The notes under the pieces: model-generated
What the model was told of the DNA's origin: nothing
The model's input: only the letters and a program-made list of their open reading frames with translations
The model's database searches: none
Part shown: piece after piece, positions 5,961 through 12,998 of the stretch
Position numbering within the stretch: the stretch's first letter is position 1
Layout: each line of letters starts with the position of its first letter
Source: CAZJFH01 sp964545205
GTDB taxonomy: Bacteria > Pseudomonadota > Alphaproteobacteria > Rhodospirillales > Magnetospirillaceae
Reading direction: 5' to 3'
Length of the DNA stretch: 22,634 bases
NCBI GenBank assembly: GCA_964545205.1
Contig: CAZJFH010000078.1
Coordinates: forward strand, 1-22,634
Made by a program: the position numbers and the translations under genes

Positions 5961-7880
5961 TCAGCCGATCGCGCCGCCGCCGTCGCGCGTGATCGCCACC
6001 ACCGCCGGCCGCGGCGGCATGCGCGGGTCGAAATCCGGCCAGCGCGTCGAGGGCCGGTCGAAGGTCGATCCCTCGCCCGGGTGCTGGACGGCGACGAACA
6101 GGGTCGTGCCGTCGGGGGTGAAGGCGGGGCCGCACATCTCGGCGCCGCGCGGCGCGGCGTAGAAGAACTTCGGCAGCGCCCGTCCGGGGCCGTCGACATC
6201 CATCGCGTACATCCCGTCGGGAATGCCGTTCCGGCGCTGCGATCCGCCCTGATCGGTCGAGACCCACAGCCGGCCGCGGGCATCGAAGGCGCAGTTGTCG
6301 GGGCAGCTCAGCCAGCGTCCGAACTGCGCCGTCGCCGGATGGTATCGGGCGCCGGGCGCGTCCAGCGGCCCGGCGATCACCAGGATGTTCCAGCCGAAGA
6401 CCTCGGCGGCGTGGTCGGCGCGGGCGCCGGCATCGGGGCGTCCGGCGGGCGGCGGGATCAGCTCGACGATATGGCCGTGGCGGTTCTCGGCGCGCGGGTT
6501 GACGGCGTCGACCTGATCCGGTTTCCGCCGGGTGTTGTTGGTCAGCATCATGTAGACGCGGCCATTGACCGGATTGACCTCGACGTCCTCGGGACGGTCG
6601 AGCGGCGTCGCGCCGAGCAGGTCGGCGGCCCGCCGCGTCTCGATCAGCACGTCGGCCTGGCTGGCGAAGCCGTTGGCGGCGGTCAGCGGGCCGACGCCGT
6701 GGACCAGCGGCAGCCACGCCAGCGCGCCGTCGGCGCCGAACCGGGCCACCGACAGCGTGCCGTGGTCGAGCAGGTCGGCATTGGCGGCGCGGTCGCGGCG
6801 GTCGACGGCGTCGCGGCTGACGAACCGGTAGAGATGCTCGAAGCCCTCGTCGTCGCCGGAATAGACGACGAGGCGGCCGTCCGGCGCGATCACCGTGGTC
6901 GCGGCCTCGTGCTTGAAGCGGCCGAGGGCGGTGCGTTTGACCGGCACCGAGTCGGGGTCGTAGGGGTCGAGCTCGACCACCCAGCCGAAGCGGTTCGGCT
7001 CGTTGGGCTCCTTGCCGACGTCGAAGCGGTCGTGGAAGCGCGACCAGGCATAGTACGGGCGGCCGCGGATTCCCAGGCGGGCGTGGTTGGCGGCCTCGGG
7101 CGAGCCGGCCGGGTCGCCGCCGAAATAATTGTCGAAGTTCTCTTCGGCGATCAGCACCGTGCCCCACGGCGTGGTGCCGCCGGCGCAGTTGTTCAGGGTG
7201 CCGATCACCGTGCGGCCCGACGGATCGGCGCCGGTCTTCAGCCGGTCATGGCCGGCGGCGGGTCCGGACAGCCGCATTTCCGTCGAGCGCAGCGAGACGC
7301 GGCGGTTGTAGCGGCTGTCGGGCACCACCCGCCAGCCGCCGGCGGCCTTGCGGATCTCCAGCACCGAATGCCCGTGCGCGGCCATCTCGGCGTCCACCTG
7401 CCGCCTGCTCAGCGCGGCCTTCTTGTCCTTGCGGGTCAGGCCCGGCCACATCAGCTCGGCGTTGGTGTACTCGTGATTGACGCACAGCAGGCCGTGATCG
7501 CTGGAACCGGATCCCGGCGGCAGCGGCATGAAGGCGATGAAGTCGTTGTTGTAGCCGAACTGCCGCTCCTGGTCGTCGGCCGAGGCGATGCCGGGCGCGA
7601 AGGCCGGCGCGCCGGGCAGCACCGGATCGCCCCAGCGGATCAGCACCTGGGCGCCGTGGTCCGGCGCCACCTGATGGTCGTCGGCGATCACGTGCGGCGC
7701 CTGCTCGAATCGCAGGCTCGACGGGTCGCCGGCGGCCAGGGCGACGCGGGCGGTCAGGGTGGCGGGCAGGGCGCCGAGCGCGACGCCCGCCGCCAGCCCC
7801 CGCAAGGCCTGGCGGCGACTGAGGCGGCGGTTGGCGACGGCGGCCGGGCTCGGGCTCGATGACGACGGAATGCGGGCCAT
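5961..7880 (-). CDS. PhoX-family (DUF839) alkaline phosphatase, Tat-exported
   Basis: This 639-residue protein belongs to the PhoX/DUF839 family, secreted phosphomonoesterases that in characterised members use an iron-calcium cofactor and release phosphate from organic esters. A twin-arginine signal is visible: S21-R-R-Q-A-L-R27, then a hydrophobic stretch and an Ala-rich cleavage region near residue 50. Family motifs include NHEYTN (135-140) and the cysteine-containing LNNCAGGTTPWGTVLIAEEN (229-248, C232), followed near the C terminus by CAFDARGRLWVSTDQGG. The ATG at 7880 has GGAGG four bases upstream, at 7885-7889. It converges on rplQ and is divergent from the EamA gene. No canonical Pho box was found upstream, so phosphate control is not shown. 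Some DUF839 proteins have not been tested as phosphatases, so substrate is uncertain. Confidence 0.88.
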   Translation of the reverse strand: MARIPSSSSPSPAAVANRRLSRRQALRGLAAGVALGALPATLTARVALAAGDPSSLRFEQAPHVIADDHQVAPDHGAQVLIRWGDPVLPGAPAFAPGIASADDQERQFGYNNDFIAFMPLPPGSGSSDHGLLCVNHEYTNAELMWPGLTRKDKKAALSRRQVDAEMAAHGHSVLEIRKAAGGWRVVPDSRYNRRVSLRSTEMRLSGPAAGHDRLKTGADPSGRTVIGTLNNCAGGTTPWGTVLIAEENFDNYFGGDPAGSPEAANHARLGIRGRPYYAWSRFHDRFDVGKEPNEPNRFGWVVELDPYDPDSVPVKRTALGRFKHEAATTVIAPDGRLVVYSGDDEGFEHLYRFVSRDAVDRRDRAANADLLDHGTLSVARFGADGALAWLPLVHGVGPLTAANGFASQADVLIETRRAADLLGATPLDRPEDVEVNPVNGRVYMMLTNNTRRKPDQVDAVNPRAENRHGHIVELIPPPAGRPDAGARADHAAEVFGWNILVIAGPLDAPGARYHPATAQFGRWLSCPDNCAFDARGRLWVSTDQGGSQRRNGIPDGMYAMDVDGPGRALPKFFYAAPRGAEMCGPAFTPDGTTLFVAVQHPGEGSTFDRPSTRWPDFDPRMPPRPAVVAITRDGGGAIG

Positions 7881-7922
7881 GCGTCCTCCACGGAATCGGG
7901 TCGAGAATAGCTGAAACCGCGG

Positions 7923-8041
7923 CGACTGTACGCGTCCGTCGTTGCCGGCGGATCGCCGCGGCGCGACTCTTTCGCGATTCTAAATTTGTTGGGCGGCCAA
8001 ACGTTTTTCTGGTCAACCCGCTTGCCGCGCGCGTACAGTCG
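7923..8041. promoter_or_regulatory. Two inverted 12-bp sites in the phoX-like/EamA divergent gap
   Basis: CGACTGTACGCG at 7923-7934 and its exact reverse complement CGCGTACAGTCG at 8030-8041 lie 95 bases apart in the 165-base gap between the divergent genes. The left copy is about 43 bases before the phosphatase start. The right copy ends four bases before the EamA ATG, where it would cover the ribosome binding site region. Between them is an AT-rich patch (7976-8010), unusual for this DNA, where promoters are likely. A paired operator with DNA looping is possible; this is inference from symmetry and position. Confidence 0.4.
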
Positions 8042-8045
8042 AGCC

Positions 8046-8933
8046 ATGACCGCCGCCGCCGACGCCACCCGCCGCCCCGATCCGCTCGCCGCCATCGCGC
8101 CGGGGCTGTTCGTTCTGCTGTGGAGCACCGGGTTCATCGGCGCCAAGTTCGGTTTGCCCTACGCGCCGCCGCTGACCTTCCTGGCGACCCGCTACGTGCT
8201 GGTGATCGCGCTGATGGGGCTGGTGGCGCTGGCGCTGCGGGCGCGCTGGCCGCAGAGCCGGCGCGAGGTCGCCCACATCGCCGTCGCCGGCCTGCTGGTC
8301 CATGCCGGCTATCTCGGCGGCGTGTTCCTGGCGATCTCCAAGGGACTGCCGGCGGGCGTCACCGCCCTGGTCACCGGCCTGCAGCCGCTGCTCACCGCCG
8401 CCGCCGCCGCCGTCGTGCTGGGCGAGACGGTGGCGCGCCGCGCCTGGATCGGGCTCGGGCTCGGCCTGGTCGGGGTGACGCTGGTGGTGTGGGACAAGAT
8501 CGAGTTCGGCGGCGGGCTCGGCGGCCTGCCCTTCGCCTTCGCCGCGGTGCTGTCGATCACCGCCGGCACCATCTACCAGAAGCGCCATTGCGGCGGCATG
8601 GACCTGCGTTCGGGCGCCGTCATCCAGTACGTCGCCGCCTTCGCCGCGACGCTGCCCCTGGCGCTGGCCTTCGAGGACAAGGCGATCGCCTGGACCGGCG
8701 AGTTCGTGTTCGCGATGGCGTGGCTGGTGCTGGTGCTGTCGGTCGGCGCCATCACCCTGCTGTACCGCCTGATCCGCGCCGGCAGCGCGTCCAGGGTCGC
8801 CAGCCTGTTCTACCTGGTGCCGCCGTCGACGGCGCTGATCGCCTATTTCCTGTTCGGCGAGACGCTGACGCCGCTGGCCCTGCTGGGCATGGGCGTGGCG
8901 GTGGCCGGCGTCGCGCTGGCGACCAGGAACTGA
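8046..8933 (+). CDS. EamA-family (drug/metabolite) transporter
   Basis: Integral membrane protein of 295 residues with two tandem EamA repeats (about residues 17-140 and 155-292) and a hydrophobic profile compatible with ten transmembrane helices. Typical features are the first-helix motif LFVLLWSTGFIGAKFGL, the end of repeat one around TALVTGLQPLLTAAAAAVVLG with E following, and in repeat two FYLVPPSTALIAYFLFGETL. Members export amino acids, metabolites or toxins; the substrate cannot be deduced here. I chose the ATG at 8046 (MTAAADATRRPDP); an upstream in-frame start at 7986 would run through the likely promoter region and the inverted 12-bp site. No good Shine-Dalgarno precedes 8046. It is divergent from the PhoX-like gene. 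Confidence 0.88.
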   Translation: MTAAADATRRPDPLAAIAPGLFVLLWSTGFIGAKFGLPYAPPLTFLATRYVLVIALMGLVALALRARWPQSRREVAHIAVAGLLVHAGYLGGVFLAISKGLPAGVTALVTGLQPLLTAAAAAVVLGETVARRAWIGLGLGLVGVTLVVWDKIEFGGGLGGLPFAFAAVLSITAGTIYQKRHCGGMDLRSGAVIQYVAAFAATLPLALAFEDKAIAWTGEFVFAMAWLVLVLSVGAITLLYRLIRAGSASRVASLFYLVPPSTALIAYFLFGETLTPLALLGMGVAVAGVALATRN

Positions 8934-8951
8934 ATCGCCTACCAGGACTCA

Positions 8952-8980
8952 TCGACCGTTAACCACTCGCCGGTTACGAT
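8952..8980 (+). promoter_or_regulatory. Candidate sigma-70 promoter for the 53-aa gene
   Basis: TCGACC at 8952-8957 and TACGAT at 8975-8980 each match the consensus hexamers at four of six positions and are separated by exactly 17 bases. An imperfect inverted repeat (CGTTAACC with GGTTACG) overlaps the spacer. Start of transcription would be near 8987, giving a leader of about 20 bases that contains the ribosome binding site of the small gene. Confidence 0.35.
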
Positions 8981-9006
8981 CCGAGTATGGATCGAGGAGA
9001 GCGGCG

Positions 9007-9168
9007 ATGACCCACCAGCTCGAATGGCACGACGACGAGGCCCGCGAGGCCTGGTTTCAGCGGCACCCGGATGTCGCCAGGAAGCCGGTCGCGGAGACGG
9101 AGTATGTCCTGGCGACCCTGATGCCGCCGGCCGTCGACGAAGACCGTCGCACCGAACTCGCGGCCTGA
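9007..9168 (+). CDS. Small hypothetical protein, 53 residues
   Basis: I do not recognise this protein. It starts MTHQLEWHDDEAREAWFQRH, continues PDVARKPVAETEYVLATLMP and ends DEDRRTELAA. It is acidic in the first third, with several histidine and tryptophan residues, and has no signal peptide or membrane segment. Support for a real gene: ATG at 9007 with a strong Shine-Dalgarno, GAGGAG at 8994-8999, seven bases upstream; a plausible promoter at 8952-8980; and codon choice dominated by G/C-ending codons. A seven-codon frame at 8987-9010 (MDRGERR) ends in an ATGA overlap with its start, possibly by chance. It converges on the permease gene with only two bases between the stop codons and no terminator. 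Function is unknown. Confidence 0.6.
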   Translation: MTHQLEWHDDEAREAWFQRHPDVARKPVAETEYVLATLMPPAVDEDRRTELAA

Positions 9169-9170
9169 GA

Positions 9171-10082
9171 TCAGAACCGGCCGGCGGTGCCGGCGCGCGG
9201 GTCGAGCGCTTCCTGCAGGCCGTCGCCGAGGAAGTTGAACGCCAGCACGGTCACGAAGATCATCGCGCCCGGCCACACCGCCAGGGCCGGCGCCGACCAG
9301 ATCAGCTCCAGCGCCCCGGTCAGCATGTTGCCCCAGCTCGGCAGCGGCGGCTGGATGCCGAGCCCGAGGAAGCTCAGCGCGCTTTCCAGCAGGATGATGT
9401 TGCCGACGCTCAAGGTGGTCGCGACGATGATCGGCGAGGCGACGTTGGGCAGCACGTGGCGGCGCATGATCCGCGCCGCGCCGGCGCCGGTGGCGACCGC
9501 GGCGCGGACGTAGAGCTCCTCGCGCACGCTCAGGGTGGCGGCGCGGACCAGCCGCGCCACCGTCGTCCAGCCGACCAGCCCGATGATCACCACGATGCGC
9601 GTCAGCGCCGCGCCCTCGCCGGCCAGCGCGTCCGGCGGCAGGCCCAGCTTGGCCGGATCGACGGCGGCCAGGATGATCAGCAGCGGCAGCAGCGGCAGGG
9701 CGATGACCCCGTCGGTCAGGCGCATCAGCACCGCGTCGAGGCGGCCGCCGACATAGCCGGCGGTCAGCCCGACCAGGGTGCCGATCACCGCGGCGACCAG
9801 CGCCGTCGCCAGGCCGACGCTCAGCGACACCTGGCCGCCGCGCAGCAGCCGCGCCAGCACGTCGCGCCCCAACTCGTCGGTGCCGAGCGGATGCGCGGCC
9901 GAGGGCGGCGCCATGCGCTCGAGCAGCGACACCGTCTCGGCGTCGACGCCCAGCGCCGCCTCGATCAGCGGCGCCGCGAACGACGCGACGGCGACGACGA
10001 TCAGCACGCACAGGCTGGCGACCGCCAGGCGGTTGCGGCGGAAGCGGCGCAGGGCGGCGGCGGTGGGGGAGTTGGCCCTCAT
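9171..10082 (-). CDS. ABC transporter permease, DppC/OppC type
   Basis: Second membrane subunit of a peptide/nickel/opine-type ABC importer, 303 residues. It begins MRANSPTAAALRRFRRNRLA, with the basic N terminus and first transmembrane helix typical of DppC-like proteins, then the family signature HPLGTDELGRDVLARLLRGG. The binding-protein-dependent transport domain follows (about residues 90-300), with the EAA-type loop RAAVATGAGAARIMRRHVLP that docks on the ATPase. The ATG at 10082 overlaps the stop of the upstream permease in an ATGA arrangement (10079-10082), which implies translational coupling. No ATPase gene follows; the next gene is the convergent small one. The substrate is not known. 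Confidence 0.92.
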   Translation of the reverse strand: MRANSPTAAALRRFRRNRLAVASLCVLIVVAVASFAAPLIEAALGVDAETVSLLERMAPPSAAHPLGTDELGRDVLARLLRGGQVSLSVGLATALVAAVIGTLVGLTAGYVGGRLDAVLMRLTDGVIALPLLPLLIILAAVDPAKLGLPPDALAGEGAALTRIVVIIGLVGWTTVARLVRAATLSVREELYVRAAVATGAGAARIMRRHVLPNVASPIIVATTLSVGNIILLESALSFLGLGIQPPLPSWGNMLTGALELIWSAPALAVWPGAMIFVTVLAFNFLGDGLQEALDPRAGTAGRF

Positions 10083-11032
10083 CGGTAGCTGATCCTGGGA
10101 TCGAGCACGGCGTAGGCGATGTCGGCTAGCACGTTGCCGACCAGCACCAGCAGGGTCGCCAGCAGCAGGCCGGTGAGCGCCAGGTTGAAGTCGTTGCCCA
10201 TCACCGCGTCGTAGATCAGCTTGCCCATGCCGGGATAGGCGAACACCGTCTCGGTGATCAGCGCGCCCGAGAACAGGGCGCCGAAGTCGAGGGCCAGCAC
10301 GGTCACCACCGGCACCAGCGCGTTGCGCATGGCGTGGCGCACGACGACGCGGCGCCACGACGCGCCCTTGGCGCGGGCGGTGCGGATCCAGTCCTGGCGC
10401 AGGGTCTGCAGCATGCTGGCGCGGACGTAGCGCAGGTATTGCCCCGTGCCGGCCAGCGCCAGGGTGACGACCGGCAGGACCATGTGGCGCAGCCGGTCGG
10501 CGACGCCGCCGCCGCCGACCGTCTCGACGCCGCTGGCCGGCAGCCAGCCGAGCTGCACCGCGAACACCACGATCAGCATCAGTCCGAGCCAGAAGGTCGG
10601 CATCGAGATGCCGGCGAAGGCGGCCAGGTTGACCAGGTTGTCGAAGGCGCTGCCCGGCCGCAGCGCGGCCATGGTGCCCAGCGGCACCGCGATCAGCACC
10701 GCCAGCACCAGGCTGCAGGCCAGCAGCAGCACGGTGTTGAGCAGCGGCTCGGCGAGCACCGCCAGCACCGGCTTGGCGTAGAGGCGCGAATAGCCGAGAT
10801 CGCCCTGCACCGCCGCCCCCAGCCATGTCAGGTAGCGCTCGAGCAGCGGCCGGTCGACGCCGTAGATCGCCCGCAGCCGCTCGGCGTCGGCCGGCGTCAG
10901 GTCGGGCATGGTGGCGATCATCACGTCGACGGGATCGCCCGGCATCAGCCCGATCAGCATGTAGATCACGAACGACATCACCAGCAGCACCAGCGCCGAC
11001 TGGCCGAGGCGGCGGAGCATGTGGCCGGTCAT
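10079..11032 (-). CDS. ABC transporter permease, DppB/OppB type
   Basis: First membrane subunit of the same importer, 317 residues, predicted six transmembrane helices. Diagnostic segments are the N-terminal helix MLRRLGQSALVLLVMSFVIY followed by LIGLMPGDPVD, the periplasmic region LTPADAERLRAIYGVDRPLL and GDLGYSRLYAKPV, and the EAA loop RTARAKGASWRRVVVRHAMR with FSGALITETVFAYPGMG. The ATG at 11032 is used here; an alternative ATG (MLRRLG) lies four codons downstream at 11020. The only Shine-Dalgarno for 11032 (GGGGGAGGG, 11051-11059 region read on the opposite arm, 11036-11044) lies inside a perfect 11-bp hairpin of a dispersed repeat, so translation may be restrained. Order on the strand is binding protein, this permease, then the DppC-like permease. 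Confidence 0.93.
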   Translation of the reverse strand: MTGHMLRRLGQSALVLLVMSFVIYMLIGLMPGDPVDVMIATMPDLTPADAERLRAIYGVDRPLLERYLTWLGAAVQGDLGYSRLYAKPVLAVLAEPLLNTVLLLACSLVLAVLIAVPLGTMAALRPGSAFDNLVNLAAFAGISMPTFWLGLMLIVVFAVQLGWLPASGVETVGGGGVADRLRHMVLPVVTLALAGTGQYLRYVRASMLQTLRQDWIRTARAKGASWRRVVVRHAMRNALVPVVTVLALDFGALFSGALITETVFAYPGMGKLIYDAVMGNDFNLALTGLLLATLLVLVGNVLADIAYAVLDPRISYR

Positions 11033-11035
11033 GCT

Positions 11036-11164
11036 CCCTCCCCCGCTCGCGGGGGAGGGTTGGGGTGGGGGCGGCGCCTGGGAGCGGGGGCGAGCGATCG
11101 TGCGCCACCCTCACCCTCCCGGCCTGCGGCCGGGCCCCTCCCTCTCCCGCAGGCGGGAGAGGGG
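11036..11164 (-). repeat. Dispersed multi-hairpin repeat, copy 1
   Basis: The gap between the binding-protein stop and the permease start is filled by a repeat with three perfect stem-loops: 11036-11059 (CCCTCCCCCGC with GCGGGGGAGGG), 11118-11134 (CCCGGCC with GGCCGGG), and 11140-11163 (CCCTCTCCCGC with GCGGGAGAGGG). Read on the minus strand its first 33 bases are identical to the start of a second copy at 19937, and both continue with a shared GGGAGGGTGAGGG after a variable hairpin. Repeats of this family, whose spurious translation gives peptides such as PSPACGRGRGP, are common in alphaproteobacterial genomes. Here it lies inside an operon and supplies the ribosome binding site of the permease gene. 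Confidence 0.85.
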
Positions 11165-11168
11165 ATGT

Positions 11169-12821
11169 TCATTCCGCCCGCCACTGCTCGATCCACATCG
11201 TGGTCGGGAACTGGTGGCCGGTCGGCACGACGCCCTTCAGCCAGCTCGGCAGCACGTAGGCGTCGGCGCGGAAGTACAGCGGCAGTGCCGGCAGTTCGGT
11301 GGCGTAGATGGTCTGCAACTCCTGCCACAGCGCCTTGCGCCTGTCGCGGTCGAGTTCGAGCTCGATCGCCTCGATCAGGTCGTCGACGCGGGGATCGGAA
11401 AAGCCGGTGTAGTTCTGGCCGGCCCAGTTGTTGGCCTCGGTGGGGATGCTCTCGGAGTGCAGGGTGGTGCGCGGCACGCTCTCGGGCGAGCTGATCCAGG
11501 CGAACATGGCCAGGCCGGGGAACTTGCGCTTGCTCACCGTCTCGCCGAAGAACACCCGCGCCGGCTCGTTGCGGATGCGGGTCTCGACGCCGATCTGCTT
11601 CCATTGCGCCTGGATCACCTGCTGCACCAGCTCGCGCGAGCGGTTGCCGGCGGTGGTCATCAGCTCGAGGACCAGCGGCTCGCCCTTGGCGTTGCGCCGC
11701 GCCGCGCCGGCCTTCCTCCAGCCGGCGGCGTCGAGCAGCGCCGCCGCCTTGGCCGGATCGTAGCCGTAACGCGGGATGTCCTCGGCGTGGACCCAGTCGA
11801 GCGGATTGACGTTGGAATGGGCCACCGGCTGCTGGCCGCCGAAAAGCTGCTGCGACATCGCGGCGCGGTCGAGCCCGTGCAGCAGGGCCTGGCGCACACG
11901 CCGGTCGGCCAGCGCCGGGTTCGACAGGTTGACGTCGATGTGCTCGTAGATCAGGCCGGGCTTGTAGACCACCGTGAAGCGGTCGCCGTGGCGCTTGTCG
12001 AAGGCCAGCGCCTGGTCGAGCGTCAGGCCCAGTTCGCCGGCGATGTAGTCGACGCCGCCCGACAGCAGGTTGGCCTCGAGCGCGGCGGTGTTCTCGATCG
12101 CCTTGACGACGATGCGCTCGAAGGCCGGCGGCGGCCCGTACCAGGTCGGATTTCGGGTCAGCACGACATGGGCGCCGCGCGACACGTCGGCGATGCGGTA
12201 GGGTCCGAAATAGAGGCCGGGATTGGTGGTCTCGGCGTCGTAGGCGGTCTTGTTCTTGTACTCCAGCGCCGGCGCGAACCGTCGCTCCTCGATATGCGCC
12301 GGCAGCAGGTTGAGCGCGAAGGCGTTGTAGTCGAAGGTCAGCTTGTCGAAATGCACGATGAAGGTCTTGTCGTCGACGATCTCGACCTCGGTGATGCGCT
12401 CGAACATCTCGGTGGCGCCGAAGCCGCTCTGCGGGTCCTTGCCGGCGGCGACGGTGAAGGCGACGTCCCTGCTGGTCACCGGCGTGCCGTCACCCCAGGT
12501 CGCCTTCGGCTGCAGCGCGAAGGTCAGCGCCACCCCCTTGCGCCCGTCGGGCAGTTCCTCGACCACCGCCAGCCCGTTCTCCAGCGTCGGCAGCTCGACG
12601 CACAGCGCGCAGACCAGCTTCCAGTCGGCGTCGAAGGCGGTGATCGGCCGCATGGTCATCGCCTGGATGTAGGTCTTGGCCATCATCGAGTCGATGTGCG
12701 GATGGAAGGTGCTGGGATATTGCGTGATGCCGATCACCAGCGTGTCCTTGGCGGCACGGGCTTGCGGCGGCAGCGCGAGCAGGGCGAGCAGGCAGGCGAT
12801 CAGGCGAAGGCTGCGGGGCAT
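11169..12821 (-). CDS. Peptide-type ABC transporter substrate-binding protein (SBP_bac_5)
   Basis: Periplasmic receptor of 550 residues that would deliver a peptide or similar solute to the two downstream permeases. The N terminus MPRSLRLIACLLALLALPPQ ARA is a Sec signal peptide with likely cleavage after ARA (residue 23). The mature part matches family 5 binding proteins: LVIGITQYPSTFHPHID near the start, TWGDGTPVTSRDVAFTV (the conserved W.DG.P.tA.DV motif), NPTWYG, DRRVRQALLHGLDRAAM, and YDPAKAAALLDAAGWRKAG. Two cysteines occur close together at CALC near residue 75. The ATG at 12821 has GGAG at 12828-12831 six bases upstream. It is the first gene of the operon and is divergent from the PstS-like gene. 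The true substrate is not known; family members carry peptides, nickel, opines or sugars. Confidence 0.92.
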   Translation of the reverse strand: MPRSLRLIACLLALLALPPQARAAKDTLVIGITQYPSTFHPHIDSMMAKTYIQAMTMRPITAFDADWKLVCALCVELPTLENGLAVVEELPDGRKGVALTFALQPKATWGDGTPVTSRDVAFTVAAGKDPQSGFGATEMFERITEVEIVDDKTFIVHFDKLTFDYNAFALNLLPAHIEERRFAPALEYKNKTAYDAETTNPGLYFGPYRIADVSRGAHVVLTRNPTWYGPPPAFERIVVKAIENTAALEANLLSGGVDYIAGELGLTLDQALAFDKRHGDRFTVVYKPGLIYEHIDVNLSNPALADRRVRQALLHGLDRAAMSQQLFGGQQPVAHSNVNPLDWVHAEDIPRYGYDPAKAAALLDAAGWRKAGAARRNAKGEPLVLELMTTAGNRSRELVQQVIQAQWKQIGVETRIRNEPARVFFGETVSKRKFPGLAMFAWISSPESVPRTTLHSESIPTEANNWAGQNYTGFSDPRVDDLIEAIELELDRDRRKALWQELQTIYATELPALPLYFRADAYVLPSWLKGVVPTGHQFPTTMWIEQWRAE

Positions 12822-12869
12822 CGGCGACTCCGGAGATGGGCGCTGGGGCGATCCTAGCAGTTCGGGTGC

Positions 12870-12900
12870 CGGCCGTCAGGCCCGCGAGCGGGGACGGCCG
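12870..12900. other. Stem-loop in the divergent gap upstream of the binding-protein gene
   Basis: CGGCCGTC at 12870-12877 pairs with GACGGCCG at 12893-12900, and inside it CCCGC (12881-12885) pairs with GCGGG (12888-12892) with a three-base bulge. It lies in the 177-base gap between the binding-protein gene (minus) and the PstS-like gene (plus), about 50 bases from the former. The rest of the gap has a weak possible promoter (TTGACC at 12937-12942) but no convincing -10 partner and a run of seven A at 12973-12979. Confidence 0.35.
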
Positions 12901-12998
12901 TCGTTCTGACCTCGGTATAGGTATGATCCGTATGGCTTGACCGTTATGGCCGGGTGGTCCCAAACTGCTTGCAAAAAAACAGTGATCGGGGTGGGGAA

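Noticed and set aside
7881..8045. Pho box controlling the PhoX-like phosphatase
   Set aside because: No pair of CTGTCAT-like repeats at an 11-base period was found in the upstream gap.
8987..9010. Seven-codon mini-ORF MDRGERR as a regulatory leader peptide
   Set aside because: Too short to support; it has no ribosome binding site and would start at the predicted transcription start. Kept only as a remark on the 53-residue gene.
9171..11114. Reading the two permeases as one 647-residue fusion on the minus strand
   Set aside because: The longer frame only extends upstream out of phase with the DppB-like gene. The ATGA overlap at 10079-10082 defines two separate genes.
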